A stretch of 64,000 nt of DNA from positions 100,637 to 164,636 of the forward strand of contig JAJQDI010000015.1 in NCBI GenBank assembly GCA_021202275.1. The letters run 5' to 3'. Each line of letters begins with the position of its first letter. Position 1 is the stretch's first letter. Below the pieces are notes generated by a model, which saw nothing but the letters and a program-made list of their open reading frames with translations, made no database searches and was not told the DNA's origin. The DNA comes from Bacteroides sp. Its GTDB lineage: Bacteria > Bacteroidota > Bacteroidia > Bacteroidales > Bacteroidaceae. The translations under genes were made by a program, and so were the position numbers. Shown here one piece after another: positions 15,387 through 24,474 of this stretch.

Positions 15387-16790
15387 ATGGAAAATAAAAA
15401 AAATACATCCCGCCGGGATTTCCTGAAAACCCTCGGAGCCGGTTCGCTTGCTGCTACTGCTGCCCTGTACGGATGCAAAGACAACAAAAACGCCGTATCT
15501 GCCGAAGGTGGTTCCATAGGCGAAGTGCCTACCGATAAAATGACCTACCGCATCAACCCTGCCACAGGCGACCGGGTTTCCCTGCTTGGCTACGGCTGTA
15601 TGCGCTGGCCGCTGCGCCAGAAAGCCGACGGAAGTGGCGAGGAAATAGATCAGGACACGGTAAATGAGTTGGTCGACTATGCCATTGCTCATGGAGTCAA
15701 CTACTTTGATGTTGCTCCCACGTATGTGCGAGGTTGGTCGGAAGCTGCCACCGGGACAGCCCTGAAACGACATCCCCGTGACAAATACTATATCGCTACC
15801 AAACTATCTACCCACCGGGAAGATCCCGGACTCCGCACCTTCGAAGGCTCTACGGCACTCTACCGCAAATCCTTTGAAAATTTACAGGTAGATTACATCA
15901 ACTATTACCTGCTCCACGCCATCGGACTGGGTGGAATGCCTGCCGTGATGGAACGCTTCTACGACAATGGTATGCTCGATTTCCTGCTGAAAGAGAAAGA
16001 AGCCGGACGCATCCGCAACCTTGGCTGGTCGTTCCACGGCGATGTGAAAGCTTTCGACTTCCTGCTCTCCCAACAGGACGAAGGAAATGTGCAATGGGAT
16101 TTTGTGCAGATACAGCTGAACTGTATCGACTGGCAAAACGCATCCGGCTGGAATACCAATGCCGAATACCTGCTCGGTGAGTTGGAAAAACGCAATATCC
16201 CTGCCGTTATCATGGAGCCTTTACTTGGCGGTCGCCTTTCCCGTGTGAGTACCGAAGCCTTGCACCTGATGAAACAGGCACGACCGGAAGATAGTGCAGC
16301 ATCCTGGGCGTTCCGCTATGCCGGAACCCCTGAAAGCATACTTACCGTACTGACAGGAATGGTCTATATGGAGCATTTGCAGGAAAATATCCGTACCTAT
16401 TCACCGCTTGAACCGCTTACGGCGCAGGAATATGAAATACTGGAAAAGGTAACCGAAATACTGCTCAATGACGAGTATGTACAATGTACCGAGTGCCAGT
16501 ATTGCATGCCTTGTCCTTACGGGCTGGATATTCCCGGTGTATTCGGACATTACAACCGCACGATCAGCGCAGGCAAACGGCTCCGGAGTTCCAACGACGA
16601 AAACTATAAAAAAGCCCGCCGTGACTTCCTGATCGGTTACGACCGCAGTGTGCCCAAACTCCGGCAGGCAAACCATTGTATTGCCTGTGGACTCTGTAAG
16701 CCCCATTGTCCGCAGACAATCGACATTCCTGCTGAGATGCGCCGGATAGACCGATATACGGAACAATTGAAACAGAAAACGGATTTTTAA
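15387..16790 (+). CDS. Tat-exported aldo/keto reductase with C-terminal 4Fe-4S ferredoxin domain
   Basis: A 467-residue protein. The start at 15387 is chosen over 15342 because it places the twin-arginine motif (SRRDFLK, residues 8-14) at the N terminus, followed by a hydrophobic stretch and a lipobox-like LYGC (Cys30), suggesting a Tat lipoprotein. Residues about 50-345 are an aldo/keto reductase barrel (GYGCMRWPL, FDVAPTYVRG, KLSTHRE). The C terminus has CTECQYCMPCPYG and CIACGLCKPHCPQ, two 4Fe-4S sites as in ferredoxin-linked AKRs. It could accept electrons from the flavodoxin or polyferredoxin encoded upstream. The substrate is unknown. Confidence 0.88.
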   Translation: MENKKNTSRRDFLKTLGAGSLAATAALYGCKDNKNAVSAEGGSIGEVPTDKMTYRINPATGDRVSLLGYGCMRWPLRQKADGSGEEIDQDTVNELVDYAIAHGVNYFDVAPTYVRGWSEAATGTALKRHPRDKYYIATKLSTHREDPGLRTFEGSTALYRKSFENLQVDYINYYLLHAIGLGGMPAVMERFYDNGMLDFLLKEKEAGRIRNLGWSFHGDVKAFDFLLSQQDEGNVQWDFVQIQLNCIDWQNASGWNTNAEYLLGELEKRNIPAVIMEPLLGGRLSRVSTEALHLMKQARPEDSAASWAFRYAGTPESILTVLTGMVYMEHLQENIRTYSPLEPLTAQEYEILEKVTEILLNDEYVQCTECQYCMPCPYGLDIPGVFGHYNRTISAGKRLRSSNDENYKKARRDFLIGYDRSVPKLRQANHCIACGLCKPHCPQTIDIPAEMRRIDRYTEQLKQKTDF

Positions 16791-16800
16791 ATGGAAGGAA

Positions 16801-17181
16801 ATGGAAAAGATTATAAATCTGATGTATGAAAGTGACTGTTCCTGTGTAGTAGAAAATTACGGGAAGGTATTCACTTTTCACAAACAGGGAGTAGCCGACC
16901 TCTATGATATGGTAACAAATAGATCCTGTTTTCTCAAAGATGCTTCGATTGCCGACAAAGTAGTTGGAAAAGCGGCCGCGGCTCTGATGATTCTGGGAAG
17001 TGTGAAAAAGGTGTATGCGGAAGTCATCAGCCTTTCCGCTCTTATCTTACTGCGTGATGCCGGGATTGAGACTGATTTCCGGAATGTGGTGCCTTTTATC
17101 TGGAACCGCGTCCGGACTGACTGGTGTCCGTTGGAGCGAATGTCGTACGACAAAAAAAGGCAGAAGAAATTTTACCATTGA
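16801..17181 (+). CDS. DUF1893 domain protein
   Basis: A 126-residue cytoplasmic protein of the DUF1893 family (Thermotoga TM1506-like, cytidine-deaminase-related fold). The conserved block is ASIADKVVGKAAAALMIL followed by a strand-helix unit and a second conserved region near PFIWNRVRTDWCPLE. The function of the family is not established. It starts 10 bp after the Tat reductase gene and is probably co-transcribed with the redox operon. It is often found next to redox or Fe-S genes, but that is a general impression. Confidence 0.8.
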   Translation: MEKIINLMYESDCSCVVENYGKVFTFHKQGVADLYDMVTNRSCFLKDASIADKVVGKAAAALMILGSVKKVYAEVISLSALILLRDAGIETDFRNVVPFIWNRVRTDWCPLERMSYDKKRQKKFYH

Positions 17182-17654
17182 TAAAAGATTTTATGAAAAG
17201 TGTAAAAGAACGGCACATACAGACAGAATGTGTTTGAGAGAAGTGTTTGTCCCTGCAAGTCTTAACCTAAGTGCAACTCCAACGGAAGCAAAAGAAATAC
17301 TTTACCGGATAGCATTGTAGGTTGGCAGCTCTAAGGTCTGCAACTTCAAGGAAACCACCAACGAAATATTTATCCAAAGAGATATCCCCGGGAGCAACAG
17401 ATGCGCAACTACCGGGTAGTATACTTTACATATCAGGAGATTGCCGGAGGGCTGAATAGATTCATAGATACATTAAAGATCTGTATGTATACTATACCTG
17501 CAACCGGATATACTTAGTTTGAACCTGTTTTTCAGGCTGAAGAATGAATCGTATGTTTCTTGACTGATACAAATTTTTGTTACTATTTTCCCAGGCACCT
17601 TACTATTTCCACAAGATCAATACCAAAAATAAGATAACCCCATCCTTTCCCTAT
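17182..17654. other. Intergenic region, no gene seen
   Basis: The DUF1893 gene ends at 17181 and the tmRNA terminator begins near 17655. There are only short frames and several AT-rich inverted stretches, such as GTATAC motifs near 17417 and 17487. Nothing is assignable. Confidence 0.5.
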
Positions 17655-17705
17655 AAACAAAACCTCTCTGAAATCAGCTAACAAGCTGTACTTCAGAGAG
17701 GTTTT
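17655..17705 (-). terminator. Terminator of ssrA
   Basis: AACCTCTCTGAA at 17661-17672 pairs with TTCAGAGAGGTT at 17692-17703. On the minus strand it is followed by TTTTGTTT. A diverged copy with its flank lies at 9980-10067. Confidence 0.8.
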
Positions 17706-17736
17706 ACAAATTCCGTTTTATTGGAATATTAAAAAG

Positions 17737-18130
17737 TGGAGCTGGAGGGAATCGAACCCTCGTCCAAACGAGGAAACCGCAAGCTTTCTACATGCTTATC
17801 TTTGCCTGAGTTTTCGTGTACGGGCAGAACCAAAGCCATCAACCCATACCTTATCCTCTAAAGTTTCATCTGCGGTGCGAGGCCATCACAGACTATCTCC
17901 GATTTGACTGCACCACCGGATCGGAATGCTTCGGAGCAACAGCTTCCGGGTGATGTCTTGTCCAAGCACCTGGTGCCCGGATTAAGTTAATCTACTGTGA
18001 TTCGATTAAGCAGCAAGAGCGTAGTTATTTTCGCCAGATAAAATGTTGATAACTGAGATTTAAGTGCCAATTAACGAAGCACTGCATGCTTACTCACCAT
18101 TTCTTCCCGCTGTCAAATCCAGTCAACCCC
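17737..18130 (-). ncRNA. ssrA: tmRNA
   Basis: Transfer-messenger RNA that rescues stalled ribosomes and tags their products. On the minus strand the 5' end GGGGTTGACTGG pairs with the 3' end CAGCTCC followed by the discriminator A. The T-arm GGTTCGATTCC lies just before it. The tag frame at 18035-18006 reads GENNYALAA then TAA, the known Bacteroidetes-type tag. The encoded 3' end is ACT rather than ACCA, so CCA must be added. The mature length is about 394 nt. Confidence 0.95.
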
Positions 18131-18234
18131 AGAAAGAAATAATATATTAATTATCAGAGAAATATAATTCATTTCATACCTCCAAGGGACAAAACAAACC
18201 CAAAATATTCACCCCTTATTTCATTTCTCTGATG

Positions 18235-18242
18235 CAAAGATA
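18235..18242 (-). promoter_or_regulatory. Probable ssrA promoter (-7 box)
   Basis: TATCTTTG on the minus strand, about 105 bp upstream of the mature tmRNA 5' end, leaves a leader to be removed by processing. Confidence 0.5.
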
Positions 18243-19130
18243 CAAAATAATAATGAGATTTAGAGAATAATAGTTTGGTCTTTAAAGTTGATTAAAACTT
18301 AAAAACACAAATAAAGTTTACATTCTGATAAGGATAGAACGCTGTGTTCCGGATATGCTTCAACCGCCGGATCCGAAAGAGAAATCCGGACCAACCCGAC
18401 CTGTGCTCTTTATACACATTCAGGATATCATGAAGCATTGTTCAACGGTCTTGTCTGATACTACTCCAATACTATGCTATACTACCTCCCATTGTATCGA
18501 ACGTTCACCCTCACCGCTTTTTCTTATTATCCATACAAGCATTTTTCAGAGATAAGCCGGATTGAATTCCGAAAAGCGGAACAGTTAACTACCCAAAAAC
18601 AGAAATGCATCCACATACCGTGTGTCTTACCCGGAAATATATATACATTAAATCCCTGTAACCCGGATCCGGGTTATCAGGAACCTTACCGGATACTATT
18701 TATTTTCTATCTCAGCATGGCTCAGGTATGGTGTTCACATTCCTTACCATATAATCGGTTTTAAAAGAATGATAACCTTATTCCTAAGAAAAGTATTATA
18801 CTATGTATAACAAAATATACCTACCTCGAATTCTACTTTTTATCTGTTTGGGATACCTACATCCATACAAGGGAAAAAGAAAGAATTAATATTAATTAAA
18901 TAATTTAACCCGATCAATCTGAATATTATATTTTTATTTACATTTGATTGATACCGACAACACACATAAACAGTTTGCTTTTTTCACATCTGTTTACCTG
19001 TTACAGATCCCGTATGACCCTATCCGACACATACGTATCCGGATACTACGCACAAGATCCGTAGAGGAAATTTAAAGAGGATTGATTTCATTCTTTCAAA
19101 CAACATATCACTCTGATTAAAAGCAAAACT
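18243..19130. other. Long AT-rich intergenic region
   Basis: Nearly 900 bp between the ssrA promoter and the M20 peptidase gene. Frames at 18355-18555 and 18474-18764 lack recognisable domains, start signals or compositional support. No RNA gene or repeat is apparent. Confidence 0.5.
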
Positions 19131-20300
19131 ATGGTAACAGAAACACAAAGCCTGATGTGGCTGAAAGAGATCATTCAGATCAGATCCGTATTGGGAAATG
19201 AAAAAGAAGTAGTAGACTATCTGAAAGGTATTCTGGAAAGCGAAGGGATTACTACCTATGAAGAGGTGGTCCTGGATGCGGAGAACAACCGTTCTCAACT
19301 GGTCGTTACCCTGAAAGATGAGAAGGAAAGCGACAAGGTATTAGGATTTACCGGACACCTGGATGTGGTACCGGTAGGGGATGAAGCCTGGGAATATGAC
19401 CCGTTCAGTGGATATGAAACCGATGGAAAGATCTACGGACGTGGTTCTACGGATATGAAATCCGGTGTAATGGCTATTCTTGTCTCCCTGATCAATCTCA
19501 AGCAGAGCGGTAAACCCTTCAGTGGTACGCTTAAACTGTTATTTACCGCAGGGGAAGAGTCTGCCGGCATAGGTGCCGAACAATTAGTCAATCAGGGATA
19601 TGCCAATGACCTGACCGCCTTGGTGACAGCCGAACCTGCTCTGAACTACGTATTCAACGCAGAAAAAGGGGCTTTGTGGATAGAATGCAGGACGACCGGA
19701 AAAACGGCTCATGGCTCTACGCCGGAAGAAGGGGTAAATGCTATAGATCATATGTTAGCTTTTATCCAGAGATTCAGAGAACGCATCGATTTCTCACAGT
19801 ACACCGACGAATTATTGGGAACAGCAACCTGTAGCCTGAATGTACTTCAGGGTGGGGACGCCACCAATGTAGTTCCCGACAGTTGCATTGTACAATTTGA
19901 CATGCGTACAGTGCCTACTCTGGAGCATTCTTTTATTCTGGAAACTATCCGGGAGATCAGTACCGAACTTGAATCCGAAATAGAAGAATTCAAGTTCACT
20001 TATAACATACTGACCAATCTGTCTGTTGTTAACACACCCTTTGAAGATGCTTTTGTGCAACTCGTACTGAAAGCACGCACAGACATTGCAGCTGAACAAC
20101 CGGGACCATTGGGATACAGCGGATATACAGATGCAGCTCAGTTCATAAAAACCAATCCCTCTTTACCCATTGTGATTTCAGGACCCGGAAGTTTTGTATC
20201 GCATCAGACAAATGAATATGTAGCAATCAATGATTATCTGAATGCTATACGGATATATGACCGGATCATAAACGATTACCTGGAAGTAACAGACAACTAA
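19131..20300 (+). CDS. M20 family metallopeptidase (ArgE/DapE-type deacylase)
   Basis: A 389-residue dinuclear zinc amidohydrolase of the ArgE/DapE/CPG2 family. Metal and catalytic residues are visible: His76 and Asp78 in GHLDVVP, Asp108 in GRGSTDMKSG, Glu142-Glu143 in TAGEES, Glu168 in TAEP, and a His near 362 in GSFVSHQTNEY. The lid/dimerisation domain begins near residue 180 (GKTAHGSTPEEGVNAI). Family members cleave N-acyl amino acids or peptides, and the specificity here is not determinable. There is no arginine or lysine pathway gene nearby. The sequence feels closer to Firmicutes ArgE/DapE deacylases than to the core Bacteroidetes ArgE, so transfer is possible. It is monocistronic with a strong terminator. 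Confidence 0.9.
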   Translation: MVTETQSLMWLKEIIQIRSVLGNEKEVVDYLKGILESEGITTYEEVVLDAENNRSQLVVTLKDEKESDKVLGFTGHLDVVPVGDEAWEYDPFSGYETDGKIYGRGSTDMKSGVMAILVSLINLKQSGKPFSGTLKLLFTAGEESAGIGAEQLVNQGYANDLTALVTAEPALNYVFNAEKGALWIECRTTGKTAHGSTPEEGVNAIDHMLAFIQRFRERIDFSQYTDELLGTATCSLNVLQGGDATNVVPDSCIVQFDMRTVPTLEHSFILETIREISTELESEIEEFKFTYNILTNLSVVNTPFEDAFVQLVLKARTDIAAEQPGPLGYSGYTDAAQFIKTNPSLPIVISGPGSFVSHQTNEYVAINDYLNAIRIYDRIINDYLEVTDN

Positions 20301-20369
20301 CCATGCCCTACAAATAACAGAAAGCAGGAAGCAGCATTCACTTTCCTGTCGGGACATAGATCCACTTTC

Positions 20370-20412
20370 AAAAGGTTTACTACCTATGCTCTGTAGGTAG
20401 TAAACCTTTTAC
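20370..20412 (+). terminator. Strong terminator after the M20 peptidase gene
   Basis: A 17-bp perfect stem (AAAAGGTTTACTACCTA with its complement) and a 7-nt loop. The T-rich end makes it a terminator in either direction. Confidence 0.9.
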
Positions 20413-20608
20413 GGGTATGCTTACTACCTTCCGGCGATCCGGTGTAACCTATTCCTCCATACAGATGTCCGGAACAGGATTTTCCTGTTACAAAAGGAAC
20501 CGTTGGTACTTTCCGCATTTTCTTTTTTCTCCGGCAATGACCTTTTTATATACTCCGGATCTCCGGGCGATTTTTCGTCTCACAGAGCATATCCTGTTCT
20601 ATTTTTCC

Positions 20609-20616
20609 TACCTTTG
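20609..20616 (+). promoter_or_regulatory. -7 box of the DUF3352-like gene
   Basis: TACCTTTG followed by CA, a textbook Bacteroidales -7 element, 25 bp before the ATG at 20641. It rules out the longer in-frame start at 20503. Confidence 0.7.
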
Positions 20617-20640
20617 CAGTTTCAACCAAACACACAAATC

Positions 20641-22752
20641 ATGGACGAAAATCAGACCCCGATACCGGAAGAGCAACCGGTACAGCCCATAGAAGATGTA
20701 TCTTTATCGGCGGGAGATACCGCCTCCACTCCTCCCGGAAAGGACTCTGAAGAAAAAAAGAAAAACTACAGCCGTTTTATCCGCAGAGGGATACTGGGTA
20801 TTGCAATACTGGTATTGCTCTACCTCTCCTACTCTATCGCGCATGTATTTATCTCTCCGGACCGCCACATCCAGCAGATCTACCTGGTGCCGGAAGACGC
20901 GGCTTTCATCATCCGCTCTTCCGAACCGGTGAAAGACTGGCGCGCGTTCAGTGAAAGCGCGCCCTGGCAGACCCTTAAACAGGCCCAGTCTTTCGACGAA
21001 GTGGCACAAAACGTGGGCACACTGGACTCACTGATCCGGAGCAACCAGACCCTGCTTTCCCTGGTAGGAAAACGTGACCTGCTGATCTCTCTGCATAAGA
21101 TCAGTTCCAAAGACTGGGACGCGCTGATCCTGGTCGATCTGCAAAAAGTCTCAAAACTGGAGACACTGAAAGAACAGATGGAGACAGTATTGAAAATGAC
21201 TGGAAGCCAGGTGACACAGCGTATACACAATACCATTCCTATCCTGGAAATGCGGGATGAGCAGACCAGAGAAACGCTTTACATGGCTTTTATAGACAAT
21301 CACCTGGCGGCATCGTATACCTCCCGCTTAGTAGAAGGGGCCATCGACGAACGCAACAATCCCCGCATCGGGCGGGCACCGGCCTTTATCGAAGCGGAGA
21401 AACTGGTGTCGGACAAGGGACTTTGCCGCTTGTATGTCAATTACGCCCACGTTCCTCAGTTCCTGGCCATCTATCTGGGAGGAAGCAATGAGTATATAGA
21501 TATGTTCAGCCGCTCGATGGACTTTGCCGGACTGTGGTTCGACAGCAAACAGGACCGGATGGAAGTGAAAGGATACACCCTTTGCAAAGAGGAAGCAGAC
21601 CCGTACGTAACGGCTCTGTTGCAGTCCGGAAAACACCGGATGAAGGCGCACGAGATCTTATCTGCCCGCACAGCATTCTATACGAACATCGGATTCAGCA
21701 ATCCGGCGACTTTTGTCAAAGAACTGGAAAAAGCCTTGGCCATACACGACGAAGTAGCCTATAATGACTTCAAAAGTACACAGAAAAAGCTGGAAGGCTA
21801 TTTCGGTATTTCCCTGGAAAAGAACTTCCTGAGCTGGATGTCGGGAGAGTTCGCGCTCTCTCAATCGGAACCGGGATTGCTGGGACAGGAGCCGGAACGT
21901 ATATTGGCTATCCGTGCCGGAAACATCAGGGATGCCCGCAAAAATATGGAATTGCTGGAAAAAAGGATCAAAAACCGTACACCAATCAAAGTGAAGAAGG
22001 TGGAATACAAAAAGTATGAGATCAACTACCTGGAGATGAAAGGATTCTTCCGGTTGTTCTTCGGTAAACTGTTTGATAGCTTCGAAAAACCTTACTATAC
22101 CTATCTGGGAGATTATGTGATCTTCAGCAATACCCCTTCTGCCCTGCTTTCTTTCCTCGAAGATTACGAACAGAAAAACCTGTTGAAGAACGATCCGGGA
22201 TTCCGGAAGAGTTTCAAACAGATAGACAACAGCTCCACACTTTTCGTATACGCGGATATGCATAAATTCTTCCCGCAACTGCAACAGATGATGGACGCAT
22301 CTACACGGGCCGACCTGCAGGCAAACCGGGATGTACTCTACTCCTTCCCTTACTGGAGCATGCAGATCACCGGAGAAAAAGAGGCAGCTTCGCTTCACTA
22401 CCTGATGGAGCATCAGCCCTACACTCCGGAACTGGAAGTGACTGCAACGACCGACCCGGACGAAGAAGATGAAACCATGAAAGAAGATGCTGCTACGGAA
22501 AAGGAACTAATGAACGAACTGAAACGGTTCTACGTAGAAAAGTTCGAAGGAAATGTATTGCGTGACTTTTATGAAGAGGGAGCGCTGAAAAGCGAATCGG
22601 AAGTGAAAAACGGAAAGCGCAACGGACGCCACCGGGAATACTACGAAAGCGGAAAACTGAAAGTACGCGGCAAATACAGCAATAACCGTCCCAAAGGTAC
22701 CTGGAAATACTATACCGAAGAGGGTAAATTCGAGCGGAAAGAGAAGTTCTGA
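20641..22752 (+). CDS. DUF3352-type membrane-anchored protein with C-terminal MORN-like repeats
   Basis: A 703-residue protein. A 45-residue Pro/Glu-rich cytoplasmic N terminus precedes a single membrane helix at about 48-67, then a long extracytoplasmic region resembling DUF3352 proteins. The last about 70 residues hold MORN-variant repeats of the YwqK type (NVLRDFYEEGALKSESEV, GRHREYYESGKLKVRGKY, GTWKYYTEEGKFE). The start at 20641 was selected because a consensus -7 box lies at 20609-20616. Its function is unknown; the MORN-type end may bind lipid or partner proteins. It is monocistronic and convergent with the next gene. Confidence 0.8.
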   Translation: MDENQTPIPEEQPVQPIEDVSLSAGDTASTPPGKDSEEKKKNYSRFIRRGILGIAILVLLYLSYSIAHVFISPDRHIQQIYLVPEDAAFIIRSSEPVKDWRAFSESAPWQTLKQAQSFDEVAQNVGTLDSLIRSNQTLLSLVGKRDLLISLHKISSKDWDALILVDLQKVSKLETLKEQMETVLKMTGSQVTQRIHNTIPILEMRDEQTRETLYMAFIDNHLAASYTSRLVEGAIDERNNPRIGRAPAFIEAEKLVSDKGLCRLYVNYAHVPQFLAIYLGGSNEYIDMFSRSMDFAGLWFDSKQDRMEVKGYTLCKEEADPYVTALLQSGKHRMKAHEILSARTAFYTNIGFSNPATFVKELEKALAIHDEVAYNDFKSTQKKLEGYFGISLEKNFLSWMSGEFALSQSEPGLLGQEPERILAIRAGNIRDARKNMELLEKRIKNRTPIKVKKVEYKKYEINYLEMKGFFRLFFGKLFDSFEKPYYTYLGDYVIFSNTPSALLSFLEDYEQKNLLKNDPGFRKSFKQIDNSSTLFVYADMHKFFPQLQQMMDASTRADLQANRDVLYSFPYWSMQITGEKEAASLHYLMEHQPYTPELEVTATTDPDEEDETMKEDAATEKELMNELKRFYVEKFEGNVLRDFYEEGALKSESEVKNGKRNGRHREYYESGKLKVRGKYSNNRPKGTWKYYTEEGKFERKEKF

Positions 22753-22888
22753 TGGGTATACTTATTCCTGTCTGTCCTGTCCTATAAAGGATGTACGTGT
22801 GGTATACAGAAGTTGTGATTGTAAAAGCAGAAAGGATAATCTTCCTGTAGCAGCCGGAGCTCCTGTTCAGAATATATACAAAAGCAGA

Positions 22889-22925
22889 AAGAGAGGATTG
22901 TCTGACAAACAGATAAACCTCTCTT
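22889..22925. terminator. Bidirectional terminator between convergent genes
   Basis: AAGAGAGG pairs with CCTCTCTT, with an inner TCTG/CAGA pairing. It serves the DUF3352-like gene on the plus strand and the lipoprotein gene on the minus strand. Confidence 0.75.
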
Positions 22926-22941
22926 CTTAATATATTCCGGT

Positions 22942-23883
22942 TTATCTGAATATAACCGTGACCCTCGCGGTGATCGTATCTGAATTCCGCTCAGTTACCA
23001 GGAAGGTATAAGCCTGTGGAAGATTATCTATATCCAGATTAGCAGGTACTGATACTTTCAATACATTATTCTCCACATACAAAGAAGCTCCTTTTCCATC
23101 CGCATCCGGAGTGGTATTGAACTGCCCCAGCGGATTAAAGACATCCAGAATATATACGCTCTGGCCCAGGATATAAAGTGGGTTATATACACGTTCCTGC
23201 ACATTATAAGTCCTCGGACCTTCGACCAGTACAGAGTTCTTCACGAATAAATTTCCTTCGATAGACGCATCCACGTCTCTCAGATCAAAGGTATCGGCAG
23301 TAATGGTTCCCTCAGGACCCACTGCTAATAAACTTCCCGCATTCATTTCAATAAAGTCTGCTGTCAAATTTCCGAAAACATACAGGTTTCCCGTATTGGA
23401 AAAATAGAAGAAATCATTGGTAAAGTTTGCCTCACCACCCGGCAGCACAAATACATTTGAATTGCCATTAATGACCAGAGAAGAATTCTCAGTGGACAGT
23501 AGCTCCCCTCCGGGTAATACCACAACATCTACTCCGTTTTCAAAATTCCAGTTCCCTACAACCCAGGTACCTGCAACGAATACAGTAACTCTCTCGTCGC
23601 TGTTACTACCCGTATAAGGTATATTACCGGTATATTCACCATTGATAATATACGATTGTCCCGGCTGCAAAGTACCGGTTACATCCAGAATGTCTGTAGC
23701 ACCGGTAGTATCAAACTCCGGTAATTCGATGGTGTCCAACGAGAAGACGGTACGGGTGCTGGGACTGTTACTACCCTCCGTGTTCTCTGGCTGAGAACCG
23801 GTCAGATCTTCTTGTTGCTGACAACACATGAGCAATCCTCCGATCAGGAATACACTCAGAAATATAAATGTAAATTTTTTCAT
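22942..23883 (-). CDS. Putative surface lipoprotein, beta-helix-like
   Basis: A 313-residue protein with a lipoprotein signal (GGLLMCCQQQ, Cys20 or Cys21), a low-complexity Ser/Thr/Glu linker, then a region of short repeating hydrophobic strands with NG turns (NGNSNVFVLPGGEANF, NTGNLYVFGNLTADF, NAGSLLAVGPEGTI). This pattern is typical of right-handed beta-helices or adhesin-type solenoids. The last about 60 residues look like a small Ig-like or cadherin-like domain (NLPQAYTFLVTERNSDTITARVTV). No family is recognised. It is AT-rich relative to its neighbours, is flanked by long noncoding DNA and may be acquired. Confidence 0.75.
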   Translation of the reverse strand: MKKFTFIFLSVFLIGGLLMCCQQQEDLTGSQPENTEGSNSPSTRTVFSLDTIELPEFDTTGATDILDVTGTLQPGQSYIINGEYTGNIPYTGSNSDERVTVFVAGTWVVGNWNFENGVDVVVLPGGELLSTENSSLVINGNSNVFVLPGGEANFTNDFFYFSNTGNLYVFGNLTADFIEMNAGSLLAVGPEGTITADTFDLRDVDASIEGNLFVKNSVLVEGPRTYNVQERVYNPLYILGQSVYILDVFNPLGQFNTTPDADGKGASLYVENNVLKVSVPANLDIDNLPQAYTFLVTERNSDTITARVTVIFR

Positions 23884-24474
23884 GTAATATAAATTTGTGT
23901 CCGTAAATATAACTGTTTTTAAAACAATATTATCTTTTTATTAAAAAAAATAAAAATATTAACTGTTTACACTCTTATTATGTATTTAATATCAGCATAT
24001 AAAGTTAAATAAAAATTATTCATATCTACTTATATATGTTTTTAATACAATTAAAACGTTTTCATTATGCACTGTATAACTCTACAATAGTACTCTTTTT
24101 TATAAAATAGATATCCTTTAATTGTAAATAAATACAATCTAAATCAAACAGCAGGGATTATATTCTCACCCCATAAAGATCCATCTATGTTTTTTCATCA
24201 TACCCGTATCAATCTCCTTCTCACTATACAATTGAACTGTTTTCATATATATATCTGATCATATATACTGTGTCTATAGGGATCTTTTTTTGTAAAAACT
24301 AAAAAGGAAAAGAATAAAAATTAAATATACTCTTAGCTCCTTACTCAAAGGAAATTCAAAGAGTTTGTACTATTTTTGTCTGTTATCTCTGTGCATCCGA
24401 CAGGAAGCAGGTAGCTTTATAAAAATCGAATCCTTGTCTTTTACCTGATAAAAACTCAGAAATATATAAACATT
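23884..24474. other. Very AT-rich intergenic region
   Basis: About 590 bp between divergent genes, dominated by A/T tracts with no credible frame. It presumably carries both promoters. I see no clear TAnnTTTG box directly upstream of either start. Confidence 0.5.

Noticed and set aside
18355..18764. Two overlapping plus-strand frames between ssrA and the M20 gene
   Set aside because: They lack domains, have odd composition and no promoter; probably chance frames in AT-rich DNA.
20503..20640. 46-codon upstream extension of the DUF3352-like gene
   Set aside because: It contains the -7 box TACCTTTG, so it cannot be part of the transcript's coding region.
22552..22752. YwqK-type repeats considered as evidence for a toxin-antitoxin system
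   Set aside because: The YwqK antitoxin label is historic. The repeats form the tail of a large membrane-anchored protein and no toxin gene is near.
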